Source: Lutraria lutraria (taxonomy: Eukaryota > Mollusca > Bivalvia > Venerida > Mactridae). Taken from it: 64,000 nt of DNA. Position numbers and translations under genes: made by a program. The DNA lies in contig OZ026833.1 of NCBI GenBank assembly GCA_964023205.1, positions 6,598,138 to 6,662,137 on the forward strand. Direction: 5' to 3'. The notes below the pieces were generated by a model. That model was not told where the DNA came from. It did not search any database and saw nothing but the letters and a program-made list of their open reading frames with translations. Shown in pieces: positions 54,001 to 60,000 of the stretch (within the stretch, counting starts at the first letter, position 1; every line of letters begins with the position of its first letter).

Positions 54001-57000
54001 GCATAACATCACAAATGGTCAGTCAAAATAAGAATATTCCGTTGCCTGTGCATTACCACTGATGGCCGCCATTATTGAGCTTTGCCTGACGTAATTGTAG
54101 AGCACGTCCGGGAACCAGACTAGCTGTATGATCGATGATCAGCCCCATGAAACAAATTTCAGGACCAGTCTTCAAACTGAAGTAATCTGATAGGTTGATT
54201 TTTATCGGTCCTAAGTTTGAAACTGACCAACGAAAGAGCAAAATTTCAAGAAAATTAAACTTAAATTCAATAGCAATCCATATGCCTGAAACAATGGAGA
54301 ACAATCTTCTCTCGGACATGGATAATAACTTGTTGTAAGTGTACAGCCTGCCAAACACTGAGCACTCATCAGTACAAATATTTATTACATAAAATAAGGT
54401 AAAAAATGTGCAAAATTCTTATCAACAAAACATTGAGAATTTTTCATATCAAAGATACACCAGAAAGAGAAATATCAGATGCATAGACATGAATATTTTT
54501 AGTAAATTTCAGTAAATCTTTTTTGCGAATGGGAATTTTTTATTCAGATTTGTTAAGAGAAAATATCAACTGAAGGATGGTACATGTATAAGAACATTAA
54601 CATACCGCACCCAGGAAATATGCAATTATTGATTACATTGTTGTACCAGCTTGCTTTTTAAATAAAAGTACAGTCAACACTGTGATCATTGACCTGCACT
54701 CTTGGGAAAGACAAAATATGGTCTTTAGTGACACTCGACCCTTATTTGGAAGTAATTTTGCTTTAAAATAACCGATGATGTGTTTTAAAAAACCTCATAT
54801 TCACAGGGTTGCCTTTATTCAGAAGTGGCCCTAATCACAGGTTGAACTGTACATGATGAATTTATATAGATTTATGGGTTTATGTTGTAGTCAATTTTTA
54901 GCCTTGGTTGCTTAAAAATACAGAATGTTCAAATTGAAATACTGATTCCTTATATCCCCAATTCAAAATAATTTCAATTTTTATAGAACTGAATCTCAAA
55001 AAAAAATGTCCATCTAAGCCCCCACCCCCGTTCAAGCTCAGCTAAGTTGGTTGAGAGTATGACTGCTCATACAGAGGTCAGGTTCAAGACCCGGGTAAGC
55101 CCAGGGGTGGAGTCAGCTGGACAACATCATCACCACCTCAGAACACTGGTTAGTTTAACTATGCATCCATCACCCCCCCCAAATAATAAAACAACAATAA
55201 CAACAATTATTGAAGTTGTTGTTGCCAAGTTTAAGTGCAGCCTTCATCTGTCACATAAGTCTACAACATGAACAAACAACAGACACACAGCTAACAGCAG
55301 GATCAATAAGAATTCATCAAACCAACATAATATAATCTATCATAACATTGTCTGTGCAATACTAGGACACAAATGTTTCTTGTTTAGAGTGTAACACTGT
55401 TTAACAACCGGCCACACACCAGTACCCAACCCGTTACCTACCAGCACTAAATTTGCCACCTAACATCACTCAACGGGCTACCTACCAGCACTCAATTGGC
55501 CACCTAACAGCACTCAACCGGCTACCTACCAGCACTCAACTGTCCTCCTACCGGCACTCAACAAGTTACCTATCAGCACTCAACTGGCTACCTACCAGCA
55601 CTCAATTGGCTACCTAACAGCACTCGATAAACCACCTACAGGCACTCAATCGGCCACCAACCTTCCAGCACTCAACCAGCCACCTTCCAGCACTCAATCA
55701 GCTACCAACCAGCACTCAACCACCTACCTACTAGCACTCAACAAGCAACCTACCAGCACTCAACAAGCAACCTACTAGCACTCAACAAGCAACCTACTAG
55801 CACTCAACAAGCAACCTACTGGCACTCAACAAGCTACCTACTAGCACTCAACAAGCAACCTACTAGCACTCAACAAGCTACCTACTAGCACTCAACAAGC
55901 TACCTACCAGCACTCAACAAGCTACCTACTAGCACTCAACAAGCAACATACCAGCACTCAACAAGCAACCTACTAGCACTCAACAAGCAACCTACTAGCA
56001 CTCAACAAGCAACCTACCAGCACTCAACAAGCTACCTATCAGCACTCAACAAGCAACCTACCAGCACTCAACAAGCTACCTACCAGCACTCAACAAGCAA
56101 CCTACTAGCACTCAACAAGCTACCTACTAGCACTCAACAAGCAACCTACTAGCACTCAACAAGCTACCTACCAGCACTCAACAAGCTACCTACTAGCACT
56201 CAACAAGCTACCTACCAGCACTCAACAAGCAACCTATCAGCACTCAACAAGCTACCTATCAGCACTCAACAAGCTACCTACTAGCACTCAACAAGCTACC
56301 TACCAGCACTCAACAAGCTACCTACTAGCACTCAACAAGCTACCTACCAGCACTCAACAAGCTACCTACCAGCACTCAACAAGCTACCTACCAGCACTCA
56401 ACAAGCAACCTACCAGCACTCAACAAGCTACCTACTAGCACTCAACAAGCTACCTATCAGCACTCAACAAGCAACCTACCAGCACTCAACAAGCTACCTA
56501 CCAGCACTCAACAAGCTACCTACTAGCACTCAACAAGCTACCTACCAGCACTCAACAAGCAACCTACCAGCACTCAACAAGCTACCTACCAGCACTCAAC
56601 AAGCAACCTACCAGCACTCAACAAGCAACCTACCAGCACTCAACAAGCTACCTACTAGCACTCAACAAGCTACCTACCAGCACTCAACAAGCAACCTACC
56701 AGCACTCAACAAGCAACCTACCAGCACTCAACAAGCTACCTACTAGCACTCAACAAGCAACCTACTAGCACTCAACAAGCAACCTACTAGCACTCAACAA
56801 GCTACCTACCAGCACTCAACAAGCTACCTACTAGCACTCAACAAGCTACCTACTAGCACTCAACAAGCAACCTACTAGCACTCAACAAGCAACCTACTAG
56901 CACTCAACAAGCAACCTACTAGCACTCAACAAGCAACCTACTAGCACTCAACAAGCAACCTACTAGCACTCAACAAGCAACCTACTAGCACTCAACAAGC

Positions 57001-60000
57001 TACCTACTAGCACTCAACAAGCAACCTACTAGCACTCAACAAGCAACCTACTAGCACTCAACAAGCTACCTACCAGCACTCAACAAGCTACCTACTAGCA
57101 CTCAACAAGCAACCTACCAGCACTGAACAAGCTACCTATCAGCACTCAACAAGCTACCTACTAGCACTCAACAAGCTACCTACCAGCACTCAACAAGCAA
57201 CCTATCAGCACTCAACAAGTAACCTACCAGCACTCAACAAGCTACCTACTAGCACTCAACAAGCAACCTACCAGCACTCAACCGGCCATCTACCAGCACT
57301 CAACCAATCCTTGTAAGTCCACAGATATCTGACAACTTCTAAGAGCACTGTTTTTTAAGTAATTAAGCCACTTGCTGGATGTCTAAGACCAGTAAAAATG
57401 CATTGGACGAGTACATGTATTATATAACCAATTATCATAGAAAATGTATTAAAAAACCTACAAAGCTTAAGTAGCACAATATCAGTCTGATCTAATTAAT
57501 AATTGTTCATTATAATCTTATTGGACAGAAAAGGGAGATGAGTCTCACCCAGTTCCCAAACCAAGTCCTCCGTATTCCTCAGTCCTGGGTACTGGTCAGT
57601 CAATAAAGAAATGAAACAACAGGTCAAGATCTGCTACGTATATATAGGTAGCATAATTTTTATGCAGTTTTATACTATATGCATAAAAGCAGCATTTAAG
57701 ACAGTAAAATCAGCAATTTTGCATTCAATTAGTGATTCGATTCTACCAGACAATATACTGAAGATATTTACTTTGATTATTATCAAAGATTCTAAAACTG
57801 GCAGTTTTATTATGTAGTCATTAACTGAGTTTATAAAATCGATGCACCTTCTCAGTACTTAAGATATTATTTCAAAATAATGTACTACATAATTATGTAA
57901 TACGATCAAAGGACTGAATAGTAAACCTCAGAGGATTCTGGTTTGTAATAAATATTATCAGGCTACACATGGCTGGAAGGAAACACTCCATCATTTATGT
58001 GATCTTCTACTCTATGTAAAACAACAAAAACAGAACGATTTTATGCATTTCAAGCTAAGGTGTAGAATAAAAAGTCCCTTGTTTCCACTTACCCGACCAG
58101 CTTAATTTTCAGCCGAGTTTTTAGAACGAGTTTGTCTATATAATTAAGAAACTTGTGTGCTAAGGGAAGGTCATGACTCAAAGGTAGCCTCAATTCTAAG
58201 GTGTCCTCAATACACAGGGGGCCTCAATTCACTGGGTGGGGGTCAATTCACAGGGGGCTTCAAATCAAATGAGGCATCAACTCCAAGGGGACTGATAGCT
58301 CAAGCCTTCATACCACTTGGTAAATATCCCATTAACATGCGAATGAAACAACATGGCAGTGAAAGTAAACTTATAAATGCATAACATTAAACAATGAGAA
58401 ATGTTAGTTTTATTAAACATAATGTAATTATAATGACATATATATGCAAACAAACCATTTAATCATAGGAGAGTTTTCCATAATCAGTTAATTATAAATA
58501 TCAATTAGCAGATAGCCAGCAGTATAACAATGATGATTTATGTACCAAGTTTTACCGTAAGCTGTATGGTATACAACATGTTACTAATCTTAGGTAACAG
58601 CTTGTCATGTTGAATACTTAATGAATACAGCCGATACAAAAAAACAACCCCAAAAAAACTTTACAACATCATCTACTAAGACATAAAAATGCATTGTATT
58701 AATGCTTCAAATTAGGTCACAATTACTGTTAAGACTTAAGTGAAGTTAAGAATTCTTCATTAATTTTGCACAGAATTCTGACCTAAGTTTCTTAAAATGA
58801 ATTACAGTACAACCTCTGAAGAGCAACACCCTTTGGAAGCTGTAAATATTGGCCATTGTTCAGAGGTTGTTGCTCTACAGAAGTTATATTTATAGTAAAT
58901 ATCAAACTTTTGAGTGTTGTTACAGAGAGGTTGTTGCTCTACAGAGGGTCACTCTGGAGAGGTTGTACTGAAATCATTATTATTACTTATCTAAAGATGT
59001 CAATGTGATCATTTAAGTACAATATTTGTTCCTATTAACTGCAGACTTAAAAGATTTTATGTAACTAACGCATGGACTTCAGGCAGTTTCTTTTTTTCTA
59101 ATTTCAGATTGCTCGGTTTTAAATCAAACTGTCTCTGATTTGCTTTTTGTATTTATCAGAAAAATCTAACTCACACAAGCTTTCAATCACGTCCTATAAA
59201 CCAAACAAAGTGTATTTAATGCGCTATCACACTAAAACAATGATGCAACTCAAATGAAATTAAGTAAAAACAAGATGTGTTTTTAAAACACAATGCATCT
59301 TCACCTTTGACCTGAAAATGCACAGGTCCTGTAGAGGTTGTCATGAAGAACCAACAAATGAAGTTTGATGATTGTAGGTGGAAGCATTTTAATCTTATAG
59401 GCAATGTTGAAGTTTGGTAAAACTAACAAAAGAACAAGCCCAAAATAATATGCCCCAGATCTATCGATGGATTGGGGACATCAATTTTTCCCCCCCAAAG
59501 CATTCGTTCAATATCCCTGAAAATTTCAGAATACGTCAATCTCCGAGACACAATCAAATTTATAGTGAAGTAACTTGAACAGTTTAACAGGGAATCAATA
59601 AAGTAAAACACGTAATGGTCTAGTCTCATCATTTAACTATCTCTAATGGATAATAATTGAGATTGTGATAACAGATACATGTGATCATAAAGGCCTACTT
59701 ACCTTCTCAGCAACTAATGATCTCGTCATACGCTCTTTTGTCTCAAGGCTAGGCTTACAAACGTCTGACTTTACAGGACGATCGACAGTACTTGAAACAA
59801 ACAAAACAAAAAACACTGCAGATCAATGTAATCACTAGAATTCAAGTCGTGAAGAGAGTGTGTTCGCATAAATAATACAAGATTACAAAAAGCAATTATC
59901 AGCCAATTCATTTTTCTGACATTTAATTTTTTATGCTATTCAGTGAGAACACATTGAAAGACTTTCCAGACACGTAAGAACAACCCTTAGGAGATGGCAT

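Larger units (their letters stand above)
49798..59702. other. 9.9 kb AFF intron
   Basis: Contains SINEs (51998, 53470, 55028), inverted-repeat elements (52432, 52651, 54108, 54670, 58804) and the 22-bp minisatellite (55405-57307). 49800-51990 and 57310-58800 are AT-rich with no recognisable feature. No exon found. Confidence 0.55.
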
